Assembly (NCBI RefSeq): GCF_009768885.1
Contig: NZ_WSQA01000001.1
Coordinates: 372,001 to 436,000, forward strand
Length of the DNA: 64,000 nucleotides
Direction: 5' to 3'
From: Sphingobacterium humi
GTDB taxonomy: Bacteria; Bacteroidota; Bacteroidia; Sphingobacteriales; Sphingobacteriaceae
Shown here: in pieces, positions 26,401-33,922 of the stretch
How positions within the stretch are numbered: the stretch's first letter is position 1
How the letters are laid out: every line of letters begins with the position of its first letter
The notes under the pieces: model-generated
Seen by the model: only the letters and a program-made list of their open reading frames with translations
What the model was told of the DNA's origin: nothing
Database searches by the model: none
Made by a program: the position numbers and the translations under genes

Positions 26401-26534
26401 TATTCTTCTTCCGCAACGATGCCCCTTACGATCCGGAGCTCAATACCACCACCGGTGTGGGCGCCCAAGGCTATGATGCCTTTTCCCTACCGGCAACACG
26501 TAGCTTCGGTGTCAACCTTAAATTATCCTTTTAA
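23484..26534 (+). CDS. SusC/RagA-type TonB-dependent transporter of the sialidase locus
   Basis: The 1016-residue protein has a signal peptide (1-20, LAYGQ), a carboxypeptidase-like regulatory domain (about 23-105: 'LSGTIVDQQSKTPIAGATI'), and a TonB-box stretch 'DDVVVTAMGVQRK'. Its plug has 'PLFVIDGLPI' and 'INVLKGASASALYGSQGANGAIMITTKKG'. The C-terminal strand is SFGVNLKLSF. The 'VVTAMGVQRKAKSLSYSTQ' variant is a recognisable subclass that usually pairs with the SusD-like_2 type lipoprotein found next, 18 bases downstream. It probably imports sialylated or desialylated oligosaccharides made accessible by the sialidase. Base composition is clearly more GC-rich than in the 30-34 kb region. Confidence 0.95.
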   Translation: MRKTLTYLCLWLFAIQLAYGQQRKLSGTIVDQQSKTPIAGATIRVVSSKTATTTDSTGKFTIELPANAKQLNISVVGYNSLRHTLSSTDTDISLELQPQTAKIDDVVVTAMGVQRKAKSLSYSTQVVKGEELTKVKDANPINNLTGKVSGVQINRSNSGIGGSVNIVLRGFKSNRNNQPLFVIDGLPITNTGGSGSEGPFGSGADRGDVLSTLNTDDIASINVLKGASASALYGSQGANGAIMITTKKGAEGNLKIDISSGFTADQAFYLPKLQYRYGQSAEGSEESWGEKGSFQDPVGGFFETGTTFINTVALSGGTNKMQNYFSYGNTSNTGILPTNTFKQHSLTFRNSTNFFDNKLNFDGSLMYAKQDVHNRPTSGLWFNQLAGVYLFPRGLDFDKYKTYEYHSPTRNMGSQDWWNINADAGLTGTHHSQNPYWVLHRNPMDQARDNIIGQAQLRYSINDWLSLSARGTLNKRWDKWERRVYAGTQGVLSGDIIEGVLADNGRYMRDASESTALYADMLVMGNKTFAEDWDLNFTLGTSINDTKSDSWSLDQRKLAVANKFILSNIYRDAPMNSFVESISRRQLQSIFASTNLGFKDKLFLDLTARNDWSSTLANTPQEKKGYFYWSAGLSGVISDMIKMPAFITYSKLRVSMAEVGNDVGIYSTIPTNSLGTGILNANVSGPYQGLPLRPEISRSFEVGYEGRFWDDRINLDVALYKTNTKDQYFAYQAPVGQIYTTVFLNAGNVQNKGIEVALGVDALKGEKFNWNTGVNFTANRNKILALAPNLGERYGIGGNFNVLRLNGSFGDFWARKFLRDENGVMVVDDNGRPQVGQEGYVGNNNPKAIVGWNNSFNYGDFGLSFSIDARFGGQVISVTDGYLNSFGVSEESAAARDRGGVDIPAVKTDGTPWEGLLPAQAYYSAVGNRDGIIEGQVYNATNIRMREIALSYKLPIKWKGVNAASVALTGRNLFFFRNDAPYDPELNTTTGVGAQGYDAFSLPATRSFGVNLKLSF

Positions 26535-26552
26535 CCCCTCAACGAATCGAAC

Positions 26553-28175
26553 ATGAAAAAACATATAGTCAGCAAAGCATTGATCGGATTAGCACTCAGC
26601 AGCCTGTTGTGGACGAGCAGCTGTACCAAAGATTTTATGGATATCAACACCAATCCGGGTGGAGTAACCGACGAGGAAGCCATGGGCGATTTTGCCTTAG
26701 TGGCCGCCTTCTTGCAGCAAACCCAGCGTAGCATTATCCCGGAAGTCGTGGGCGAGTATCAAGTGGCCATCAACCTGGCCAGCGATGCCTACGGCGGTTA
26801 CCTGGCGGCCGAAGCGCCCTTCGTTGGTAATGCAAACAACTTAACCTACGCCTTAGTGCCGGGCTGGTATTCGGCCCAATGGGTCGACCGCTATATTCGC
26901 GCCATGAACCCCATTTATCGCGTAGAACAAATCAGCCGTGCCGACGAAAACCTAAAAGATATTTTCGCCTTCGCCAAAATATTGAAAGTATCAGCCATGC
27001 ACCGCACCAGCGATAAGGTGGGGCCTATCATCTACTCGAAATACAACCAACCCGATGCGCAAGATCAGATTGGCTATGACTCCCAGGAAGATGCCTATAA
27101 ATTCTTCTTTACGGACCTGGATTCTGCCACAACGATTTTAAAAGAGCTCAAAGGCAAGGAGGTTTCGGCCGCCATGAAAAAATCAGACCTAGCCTATAGC
27201 AGTAATAATTACGATCGCTGGCTGCGCTTTGCCAATACCTTACGTCTACGCCTAGCCCTACGCATCGCCTACAAGAATGCCGCCATGGCAAAAACCGAAG
27301 GCGAGAAATCACTGGACCCCGCAAATGGCGGTTTATTGGAAGCAACGGCCGACAATTGCTTCATCACCTTAAGTACCGACCACCCCTTAAATATCATCAG
27401 CAGCTCCTGGAGCGATACCCGAATGTCGGCCAATATGGAAAGCTTCCTCACTGGATTTAACGACCCGCGCCTGCCTAAACTCTTTGCTAAGGCCACCGAC
27501 CCGGCGGTTAAAGACCAGTATAAAGGCATTCGCGCAGGCATAGATATTGACGCCAAAAGCCGCTACGACAACTATTCCAAACTTCTGCCCCAGCAAAATA
27601 AAATGCAGCTGATGGTCGCCGCAGAAAGCTGGTTCCTCAAAGCCGAAGCCGCCCTACGCGGTTGGAATAATGCCGGCGACGCCAAGACAAACTACGAAAC
27701 TGGCATTAGCCGCTCCTTCGAGATGTATGGACTGGCGGCGCAAGTCGATGCTTATAAAAATAATGCGAGCAACAAGGCAAAACCTTATGTAGATCCGAAA
27801 GCCATTAAGGCCGGACAAAATGATGTGCCTGCCGGATCGCCACAATTGAGTACCATTACCATCCGTTGGGAGGAGGCCGATAGCAAAGACCGCAAGCTGG
27901 AACGTATCGTCACCCAGAAATGGATAGCGATGTTTCCGGATGGCGATGAAGCCTGGGCAGAATACCGCCGCTCCGGTTATCCATTGGTCTTTCCGGTGGT
28001 GGTCAATTACTCCGGAGGAACCATCCCTACCAACCCGGGAATCCGACGGATGCCCTACCCCGAACGCGAATACAATAGCAATAGCAGTGCTGTTGCCGAA
28101 GCCGTTAAAATGCTGGGAGGCGCTGACAATGGTGGAACACGCCTGTGGTGGGACGTAGAAAACAAAAAGCTTTAA
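26553..28175 (+). CDS. SusD/RagB-like nutrient-binding lipoprotein (SusD-like_2 type)
   Basis: This 540-residue lipoprotein has a signal ending in WTSSC (Cys24) followed by TKDFMDINTNPGG. The F-x-D-I-N-T-N-P motif marks the SusD-like_2 branch rather than classical SusD. The helical repeats and the C-terminal 'IVTQKWIAMFPDGDEAWAEYRRSGYP' (segment around 450-475) with 'RRMPYPEREYNSN' are characteristic. It should form the extracellular lid for the SusC protein encoded just upstream. The gene is terminated by a hairpin overlapping the end of the convergent DUF808 gene. Its specific glycan is inferred from the nearby sialidase only. Confidence 0.93.
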   Translation: MKKHIVSKALIGLALSSLLWTSSCTKDFMDINTNPGGVTDEEAMGDFALVAAFLQQTQRSIIPEVVGEYQVAINLASDAYGGYLAAEAPFVGNANNLTYALVPGWYSAQWVDRYIRAMNPIYRVEQISRADENLKDIFAFAKILKVSAMHRTSDKVGPIIYSKYNQPDAQDQIGYDSQEDAYKFFFTDLDSATTILKELKGKEVSAAMKKSDLAYSSNNYDRWLRFANTLRLRLALRIAYKNAAMAKTEGEKSLDPANGGLLEATADNCFITLSTDHPLNIISSSWSDTRMSANMESFLTGFNDPRLPKLFAKATDPAVKDQYKGIRAGIDIDAKSRYDNYSKLLPQQNKMQLMVAAESWFLKAEAALRGWNNAGDAKTNYETGISRSFEMYGLAAQVDAYKNNASNKAKPYVDPKAIKAGQNDVPAGSPQLSTITIRWEEADSKDRKLERIVTQKWIAMFPDGDEAWAEYRRSGYPLVFPVVVNYSGGTIPTNPGIRRMPYPEREYNSNSSAVAEAVKMLGGADNGGTRLWWDVENKKL

Positions 28176-28203
28176 ACAACAATTAGAGAGTTAAATAACG
28201 TGC

Positions 28204-28238
28204 AAGCCTTGGCCAATTGGTCAGGGCTTTGCTGTTTT
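28204..28238 (+). terminator. Terminator of the SusC/SusD unit overlapping the DUF808 gene end
   Basis: AAGCCTTGGCC (28204-28214) pairs with 28219-28229 (two G-U pairs) around AATT, followed by a run of eight T within about 10 bases. The downstream arm and T-run lie inside the last codons of the convergent DUF808 gene. Confidence 0.7.
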
Positions 28239-29093
28239 TTTTCCAAACAGGCCTTTGGCTACCGTTACCAAGCCTAAAGCCAAGGCACCAATAAGTAAGG
28301 CGATACCTATTTCTTTTACCAAAGAAGGAACCTGTGGCAAGAAATGATGGAAATAATCGATATTATGGACAAATATACCCCCGGAAACCATCAATAAGGC
28401 AATGGTACCGATGATGGCTAAGGCTTTGATAATAATGGGCAACAACTTCACTAAGAGGTGGCCAAACTTCGCAGCAAGCCCTTTATCGTTCGATCGCTTG
28501 ATCAATCCATGTCCCATATCATCCATGCGTACAATAAGAGCTACGATGCCATAAACCCCTACCGTTGCCAGAATAGCAACCACCGAAACGGTTAAGATCT
28601 GAATGGCTAATGCCTGATCCAACACCGTACCCAAGGCAATGATGACAATCTCTACCGACAGGATGAAATCGGTGGTAATCGCCGATTTTATTTTTGCATT
28701 TTCGGCCACTTCCCCTTGGTTCACCTCTTCCTGAATGACCTCATGCCCCTTTTTCTTACGATGCGAGATATAATGGATAATCTTCTCTACCCCTTCATAA
28801 GCCAGGTAGACGCCACCAAGAATCAGGATATACTTAATCGCAATGGGAAAAATCGCATTTAAGATCAAGGCTATCGGCACGATAATCAGCTTATTCACAA
28901 AGGAACCTTTGGTAATGGCCCATAACACAGGAAGCTCTCGCGAGGCCAAAAAGCCGGTGGCTTTCTCCGCATTTACGGCGAGGTCATCGCCTAAAATGCC
29001 TGCGGTTTTTTGTGTTGCCAGCTTACTTGCTACAGCAACGTCGTCCATTAATGCTGCGATATCGTCGAGTACTGCGAATATTCCTGATGCCAT
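28221..29093 (-). CDS. DUF808 family membrane protein (YedI-like)
   Basis: This 290-residue inner-membrane protein begins 'MASGIFAVLDDIAALMDDVAVASKLATQKTAGILGDDLAVNA', the highly conserved N-terminus of the DUF808/YedI family (only the ends matter here: LDDIA and GDDLAVNA). Six or so hydrophobic segments follow, including 'KYILILGGVYLAYEGVEKI' and a C-terminal 'GIALLIGALALGLVTVAKGLF'. A His/Lys-rich cytoplasmic loop (ISHRKKKGHE) lies between them. Its function is unknown. It is monocistronic; its 3' end overlaps the terminator of the SusC/SusD unit, and about 1 kb of non-coding DNA lies upstream. Confidence 0.9.
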   Translation of the reverse strand: MASGIFAVLDDIAALMDDVAVASKLATQKTAGILGDDLAVNAEKATGFLASRELPVLWAITKGSFVNKLIIVPIALILNAIFPIAIKYILILGGVYLAYEGVEKIIHYISHRKKKGHEVIQEEVNQGEVAENAKIKSAITTDFILSVEIVIIALGTVLDQALAIQILTVSVVAILATVGVYGIVALIVRMDDMGHGLIKRSNDKGLAAKFGHLLVKLLPIIIKALAIIGTIALLMVSGGIFVHNIDYFHHFLPQVPSLVKEIGIALLIGALALGLVTVAKGLFGKKTAKP

Positions 29094-29290
29094 CTGTTCT
29101 GTTTTGAATTTCTAAAATAATGGATTATCCCTAAAGATGAAAAGCCTAATTAAAAAAAATAGCAGCTTTTTATTGTGTGGCTAGTTGCAAGCAAAAATTA
29201 AACCAGCTGTAATTGTTGAATAAACCAAGGCTAGAAAAGGGATTATTAAAAACCATTGCTGCAGCTTTGCTGTCCCCTTGCAAAGCCCAC

Positions 29291-29342
29291 TTGAAAGGGG
29301 TTTGATACGGGTGTGAAAGGGGAGTGAAAGGGAAGTGAAAAG
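29291..29342 (+). repeat. G/A-rich short repeat of GTGAAAGGGG-type units, copy 2
   Basis: Successive units TTGAAAGGGG, TTTGATACGG, GTGTGAAAGG, GGAGTGAAAG and GGAAGTGAAA follow with a period of about 10 bases. It matches the minus-strand reading of 9388-9434 in unit content and order (GAAAGGGGTTTGA, then GGGTGTGAAAGGGGA). It is non-coding and probably a dispersed genomic repeat. Confidence 0.65.
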
Positions 29343-29834
29343 TATTTAGCACGGAGTATTTAGTAGTTAGACCTTGCTGAATGCTTTTTACCTGTACTGT
29401 CACGGTGGGGGGGGTAAAAATATTTGCGAAATTTGTAGGAAGGCAAAGACATTGGCAGCCTTGCACAATTTAGAAAACTAAATGTGGTCAAAGGTATTCG
29501 CAAGATAAGAAAGATAATGAGGAGCTGTGGGAGAAGAATGGAGAACATACTTGAACTTAAGGTTTTAATCTGTGCGAAAAATCTAGTTCATGAAATATGA
29601 TGAGGCCTCACAAAACCATAAGGTTTGGTATGTCCACTTTCTTAATAAAAAACAAAAAAGATTAGATAAATAACAGCTTGCTCAATTTTAGATTTGGCAT
29701 CGTTAGATTAAACTTTTCTGATCAGTGACTATTACCCTATGCATACCAATAATGTGGGACTTTTAATGTTTCCTCTTATTATATACGCCACGCTTTGTAA
29801 CCATTATTTTGGAGGAAACTTAAATTACAATTTT

Positions 29835-29853
29835 GTGTAGTAGAGTTCTACAC
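29835..29853. promoter_or_regulatory. Inverted repeat GTGTAG-N7-CTACAC
   Basis: A 19-base interrupted palindrome with 6-bp arms lies about 240 bases upstream of the AT-rich lipoprotein operon. It has the size of a dimeric regulator site and lacks a T-run, so an operator is more likely than a terminator. Which regulator binds is unknown; the LuxR-type gene at 33923 is the only one in the island. Confidence 0.3.
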
Positions 29854-30089
29854 TTTTAGATAACGCCTTAATCTAGATTTCTAAATAATTTTGCGTTGTA
29901 ACAAAAACAAATATAATCCACAAGTCTTCAATGAAATTTCAAAAGCGAAAAGCCTCCGGATAAATAAAAGCAAAAATACTTTAATTGATCATATTATTGA
30001 ATCGTCACCGTACAACGATGTCATATCTAACGCACACAAAAGAATTTACATAATCAAAATTATCTTAAACAATTAATCTAAATAAAATC

Positions 30090-30869
30090 ATGAAAAATGT
30101 TATCAAAACTACTCTATTATTAGGAGTATTGTTAGCTTCTTGTCAAAAAGATTTTGATGCCACGAATGATCCAACCGATGAGGTTGGAAACATATCAATA
30201 GGATTGTCAAAAGATTCAGCAAGATCTGCATTCTCCAAAATTCTTTCTAAAGCTGTATTCAACGAACCAGAGCTTCGAAATTTTATTAAATCGACAGCTA
30301 TTGATGAGTTTGACAATGATCAAGATGTATTTTACCCATTTGTAAGAGATGAGATGGTAAGCGAAGGGAAAACATTCCGTGAAATTTTAGATATGTACAG
30401 CGAAAATAAAGAGATTCTACTCCAAATTGAAGAAGCACTTCCCTTATTAAATATTTATGTTCCTGATTTAACTGCATTCTTCAAATTTAATGCGGAGCAT
30501 TGGGATACATCAGATAAAGAAATCGTTGTTACAGCTCTAAATCAAAATAATGACCCACATGTTTTTTATGGCAATGGAGAAAGAATGTTCACCTTGGATA
30601 AAAATGAAATACCGGGATTTCCATGTTTGGTTATTAAGAATAATGAACGAGTAAAATTAAAAAATGATATTAAAGTTAAAGGTGTTTCAAGTAAAAGCGC
30701 ATATGAATTTGTCGCTGATGCCTTTGATAAAAAACTTAAAACGAAATCTCTAAGTAACTCAACCGAGAATAGAACATTGACCTTAGGAGCATGGTCTGAG
30801 TTCGGGGTCCATCCAGACTATTGGCAAAGAGATTACATTTATTATGGTATGTCTCGCTCTAATTCATAA
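30090..30869 (+). CDS. Lipoprotein of unknown function, N-terminal part of a split gene
   Basis: This 259-residue product has a lipoprotein signal (lipobox LLASC, Cys18, then QKDFDATND), and a helical region (about 40-125). A segment with 'HVFYGNGE' and 'IPGFPCLVIKNNERVKL' (about 175-208) follows. It ends at 'HPDYWQRDYIYYGMSRSNS'. After the TAA, the same reading frame continues through AAC AAA AAA into the ATG of the next frame, whose product lacks any signal peptide. In Bacteroidota lipoproteins I recall with this 'WQRD-x-IYYG' segment, the chain continues well beyond it. I therefore think one gene of about 533 codons is interrupted by a single in-frame stop. The molecular function is unknown. 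Confidence 0.7.
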   Translation: MKNVIKTTLLLGVLLASCQKDFDATNDPTDEVGNISIGLSKDSARSAFSKILSKAVFNEPELRNFIKSTAIDEFDNDQDVFYPFVRDEMVSEGKTFREILDMYSENKEILLQIEEALPLLNIYVPDLTAFFKFNAEHWDTSDKEIVVTALNQNNDPHVFYGNGERMFTLDKNEIPGFPCLVIKNNERVKLKNDIKVKGVSSKSAYEFVADAFDKKLKTKSLSNSTENRTLTLGAWSEFGVHPDYWQRDYIYYGMSRSNS

Positions 30870-30878
30870 AACAAAAAA

Positions 30879-31691
30879 ATGAACCCACATATTCGAGAAC
30901 ATATTGAAGCGATACAAATCAACCCATCAGTTCTTAATAGAATTTCTGATCAAGCAGGAGATCCATACTTAAGGAATAATCATCAGCATAAAAGCGATGA
31001 TAGAAATCCACTTTCGTACGATGAAATCAGTAGAGCTCTATGGACGGATGGCCGTTTTGAATTTAATATTTACGTTTCGAAAGGTAAGAGAGATAATTAT
31101 CAAATATCTTCTGCACAGAAATTTATAATGGATGTACATCCAACGGAGATATTCGAATTCAAAAAAATTCAACATAAGATCAAAGGTGGAGGTTTGTTTC
31201 ATAGAGATCGTCATACTTACTGGATAGCATCGACAAACGATATAGCATCGAAATGGTTCTTCCCTCGCAATGGTCAAGGATTCCAGATTGAAATGTGGAA
31301 CATAGCGTCCGAATCCATGAATTTGAATTTCCACATTGAAGAGCGGGATGATGCTGAGGTAATTGAAAAAACCATTAGTTCTAAAAACACTTATGCCAAT
31401 AGCACTAATTTTAAGATTGATCTAGGAATACAATTGAGTGAGGCAGTAAAGTTGGATTTAGGTTTTGGAACAACGACAAACAAATCAACAGAAAAATCAG
31501 AAACTACTAAGATTACAACAACCAAGACGAGTGACGACCTTGGAAATTTAACACTTTATTTTTCAGATCCTATTCTAACCAATAGCAGTAGCATGGTTAG
31601 TATAAATGATGGACCTTACTTTTATAGATATGGGTATATGCTTAGCAATGGTGCAGTGACCATGCAAGTATTGCCTAAAACAATTTATTAA
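30879..31691 (+). CDS. C-terminal part of the split lipoprotein gene
   Basis: This 270-residue frame is in phase with the preceding one, nine bases after its stop. It has no signal peptide, yet its composition (beta-strands, 'WTDGRFEFNIYV', a Thr/Ser-rich stretch 'GTTTNKSTEKSETTKITTTKT' about 208-228, 'DGPYFYRYGYML') looks like an exported beta-sandwich domain. This fits the C-terminal half of the upstream lipoprotein rather than a separate cytoplasmic protein. If translated from its own ATG it would stay in the cytoplasm. I recognise no named family. Explanations are a true nonsense mutation, a sequencing error in the A-run, or stop-codon read-through. Confidence 0.6.
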   Translation: MNPHIREHIEAIQINPSVLNRISDQAGDPYLRNNHQHKSDDRNPLSYDEISRALWTDGRFEFNIYVSKGKRDNYQISSAQKFIMDVHPTEIFEFKKIQHKIKGGGLFHRDRHTYWIASTNDIASKWFFPRNGQGFQIEMWNIASESMNLNFHIEERDDAEVIEKTISSKNTYANSTNFKIDLGIQLSEAVKLDLGFGTTTNKSTEKSETTKITTTKTSDDLGNLTLYFSDPILTNSSSMVSINDGPYFYRYGYMLSNGAVTMQVLPKTIY

Positions 31692-31747
31692 TTTACTTTA
31701 TGTCTCCTATTTGTTTTTTATAGGAGACCTTTACTTAAAAAAAGAAC

Positions 31748-32326
31748 ATGAAGAACACAATTCTACTTTTACTAGGTGCTTTGCTATTGATCAAATGCTC
31801 CGATAAGCCAGACATCACTGCACCTACAATTGATGACACTTTTTTCTTTGCTAAAATTGGAAAAAATGGATATGACATAAAAAATGATGGGGCAAAAGGT
31901 AAGGCAATTCGGACTATCCAAGAATATCCGACCTATGAGTTTGTATTCCATCATACTTTTAAAACAGAACTATTTAGACCTAATATTGAGACTACAACTT
32001 TGAAAGTAGAAGTTGAAACTCCAGAAAATGATAAAACTTATTCGTCTGCGACCGGTCTATCGGATGTTAACCAAAATTTAAAAGTAATTACATGTGAAGT
32101 TGCGACACAAGAGGTTGAAACTTCTCCAGTTGAAAAAAAAACTTATGAACCCCACGATAAAAAAACACCAATTATCCTAGAAGTACTCAAAGTGGACAAG
32201 GATCCTTCTTCTGGTGTAAAAATTGTTGAAGGAAAAATTAAAGGATTTCTATTCAATAACGAAAATTTAAAAGACAGTATTGAAATCGATGCTCATTTCA
32301 GAACGAAATCATATAATCAAAACTAA
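31748..32326 (+). CDS. Small lipoprotein of unknown function
   Basis: The 192-residue protein has a signal peptide with a non-standard lipobox (LLLIKC, Cys17; Lys at -1) followed by SDKPD, so it should still be lipidated, as the phylum tolerates such variants. The rest is polar and predicted beta-rich, with no recognised domain. It lies 56 bases after the split gene and its stop is immediately followed by the ATG of the protease gene (TAA-ATG), so the two are translationally coupled. The context suggests a surface partner, inhibitor or substrate of the protease, but nothing in the sequence proves it. Confidence 0.7.
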   Translation: MKNTILLLLGALLLIKCSDKPDITAPTIDDTFFFAKIGKNGYDIKNDGAKGKAIRTIQEYPTYEFVFHHTFKTELFRPNIETTTLKVEVETPENDKTYSSATGLSDVNQNLKVITCEVATQEVETSPVEKKTYEPHDKKTPIILEVLKVDKDPSSGVKIVEGKIKGFLFNNENLKDSIEIDAHFRTKSYNQN

Positions 32327-33460
32327 ATGTATATTCGTCTATTTTATTTCATATCTCTGTCTTTTTGTCTCCTATCTTCTTGTAAAAAGAATGAGGATCC
32401 GCTTTTGAATGAATCAAGTTCTTTAACGATAGTTTATCTGGAAGCAAATAATAACCTAAGGATGGAAGCAAGGAAGACAATAAACGATTTAGAAAAGGGA
32501 GTAGCAATATCAGGTAACCCTAAAAATACAATAATAGCTTATATAAAAGATAATGATAGTTATGGCTATCTTTTGAAAATATCGCCAGATAATAGTGCTT
32601 ACAACATAATAAGTGATACAATAAAAGTCTTTGATTGGCAAGATAAATCAAATGCTGAACACATAAAAACTGTCCTTAATTATATAAGTTCAGAGTTTCA
32701 GAGTGATTATTACAATCTCATCCTATGGTCGCATGGGACGTCCTGGGCGCCCAATCTATCTGATCATTCTCAATTCCAACCATTTTCATTTGGAGAAGAT
32801 AGAGGAAAACAAATTGATATTTTAGATTTAAAGGAAGCGCTACCTATGTATTTCAATTACATCATATTTGATGCATGCTCTATGGCAAGCATTGAAGTCT
32901 TGTATGAGTTTCGTAACAAAGCTAAATACATCGTAGCATCACCGACAGATATTCTCTCAGATGGATTTCCATATGATCAGATCATACCTTTTATTTCTGG
33001 AAAAAACCAAGAAGATGTTTGCAAAATCGCTGATACATACATTCAAGTTTATGATAAAATGGAGGGCTTGAATAAATCAGCATCAGTTTCTGTAACCGAT
33101 ATGGTGAAGATTGACAAGATTGCACGTTATGTCAAGTCAATAAATAGCAAAAGAGCTAATAAATATTATAAAACAAATAAGGTGCAGAGATTAGATTTTA
33201 CTCCAGGCTTCCCTGTCCCGCTATATGATTTCGGCGATTTCATCGCAGAGAATTATTCAATTGATGAACATGCGGAAGTAAAAAAGATATTAGAAGAAGT
33301 AATTATATACAAAAATTCTACACCCTCTTTCCTTGGTAACGAAGTATCAACATTTTCTGGCATGGCGATATCCGCTCCAGATAACTCATCTGCATACTAT
33401 GACTATTACGTTAATCTGGGTTGGAATAAAAACGTTGAAATGTTCCCTTATCAAAATTAA
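32327..33460 (+). CDS. Clostripain-family (C11) cysteine peptidase lipoprotein
   Basis: The 377-residue protein has a lipoprotein signal (LLSSC, Cys19) and the C11 caspase-like fold. The core strands are 'LTIVYLEANNNLRMEA', 'NTIIAYI' and 'YNLILWSHGTSW' with catalytic His136. 'YIIFDACSMASIEV' follows with catalytic Cys184, and then 'AKYIVASPTDILSDGFPY'. D-A-C-x-M-A is the family signature. Many C11 enzymes cut after Arg/Lys and are self-processed, but no clear internal cleavage-linker was identified. Being lipidated, it should act in the periplasm or on the cell surface. Its start abuts the stop of the lipoprotein gene. The operon seems to continue into a decayed gene. Confidence 0.88.
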   Translation: MYIRLFYFISLSFCLLSSCKKNEDPLLNESSSLTIVYLEANNNLRMEARKTINDLEKGVAISGNPKNTIIAYIKDNDSYGYLLKISPDNSAYNIISDTIKVFDWQDKSNAEHIKTVLNYISSEFQSDYYNLILWSHGTSWAPNLSDHSQFQPFSFGEDRGKQIDILDLKEALPMYFNYIIFDACSMASIEVLYEFRNKAKYIVASPTDILSDGFPYDQIIPFISGKNQEDVCKIADTYIQVYDKMEGLNKSASVSVTDMVKIDKIARYVKSINSKRANKYYKTNKVQRLDFTPGFPVPLYDFGDFIAENYSIDEHAEVKKILEEVIIYKNSTPSFLGNEVSTFSGMAISAPDNSSAYYDYYVNLGWNKNVEMFPYQN

Positions 33461-33540
33461 AGCTCTATCGTTTACGACACTTTTGTTTAGTTATTTAAAT
33501 CCAATAAGATTTAACTTTGACAATTATGCAATATCAGCAA

Positions 33541-33922
33541 AGAAGATACAATAGAAATCGAATTTATTAATCAGAAAGTCAGCTAAAGATCATTAATGAG
33601 ACACCGTTATTAATAGGGGCTTGCGGAATTGGTAGCGTGATTGCAGCATGTTATTTTACTCCTGAAAACTTGGAATCTCATACCCATGGTCATAAGATCG
33701 CAATCAATGCACTAGACTTTGTCTCCAAAGTTCCACTATTATTTGACAAACTTTGTAAGAATTCAGATATTCATATCTTTCACCCTTATTATATCGGCTG
33801 GGCGGGAATAGTAGCCTTCATATCTCCAAGTGGCGTTGATTTAGAGTCTATTTAACCTCCAGATAAAGAATTTAATGAAATTAAATTTGTAGAATATGCA
33901 CTAAGCCATTTGGAGAATAAAT
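33541..33922 (+). pseudogene. Decayed gene of unknown family downstream of the C11 peptidase
   Basis: Protein-like sequence runs through lesions. The frame with 'EDTIEIEFINQKVS' (from 33542) stops at 33587-33589 and seems to shift into the frame 'QLKIINETPLLIGACGIGSVIAACYF' (from about 33580). That frame continues with 'HGHKIAINALDFVSKVPLLFDKL' and 'IFHPYYIGWAGIVAFISP', hits TAA at 33853-33855, and continues in frame as 'PPDKEFNEIKFVEYALSHLENKF'. No ATG or signal precedes it. The composition is clearly coding, but I cannot name the family. It overlaps the end of the convergent LuxR gene by sequence but not by a clear open frame. Confidence 0.5.

Larger units (their letters stand above)
29094..30089. 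other. 1-kb intergenic region with repeat and palindrome
   Basis: No convincing gene was found; three short frames here lack ribosome sites, protein-like composition or both. The region holds the second G/A-rich repeat (29291-29342) and a short inverted repeat (29835-29853). It becomes markedly AT-rich towards the lipoprotein operon, marking the left edge of the AT-rich island. Confidence 0.5.

Noticed and set aside
29170-29548. Two short minus-strand frames upstream of the DUF808 gene
   Set aside because: They run through the G/A-rich repeat and give low-complexity peptides; nothing supports translation.
29891-30076. 61-codon TTG-started frame before the lipoprotein operon
   Set aside because: Lys/Asn/Ile-rich product expected by chance in AT-rich DNA; ends 13 bases before the real lipoprotein start.
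33333-33554. 73-codon frame overlapping the end of the C11 protease
   Set aside because: It lies in another frame inside a conserved protease gene and shows no protein-like pattern.
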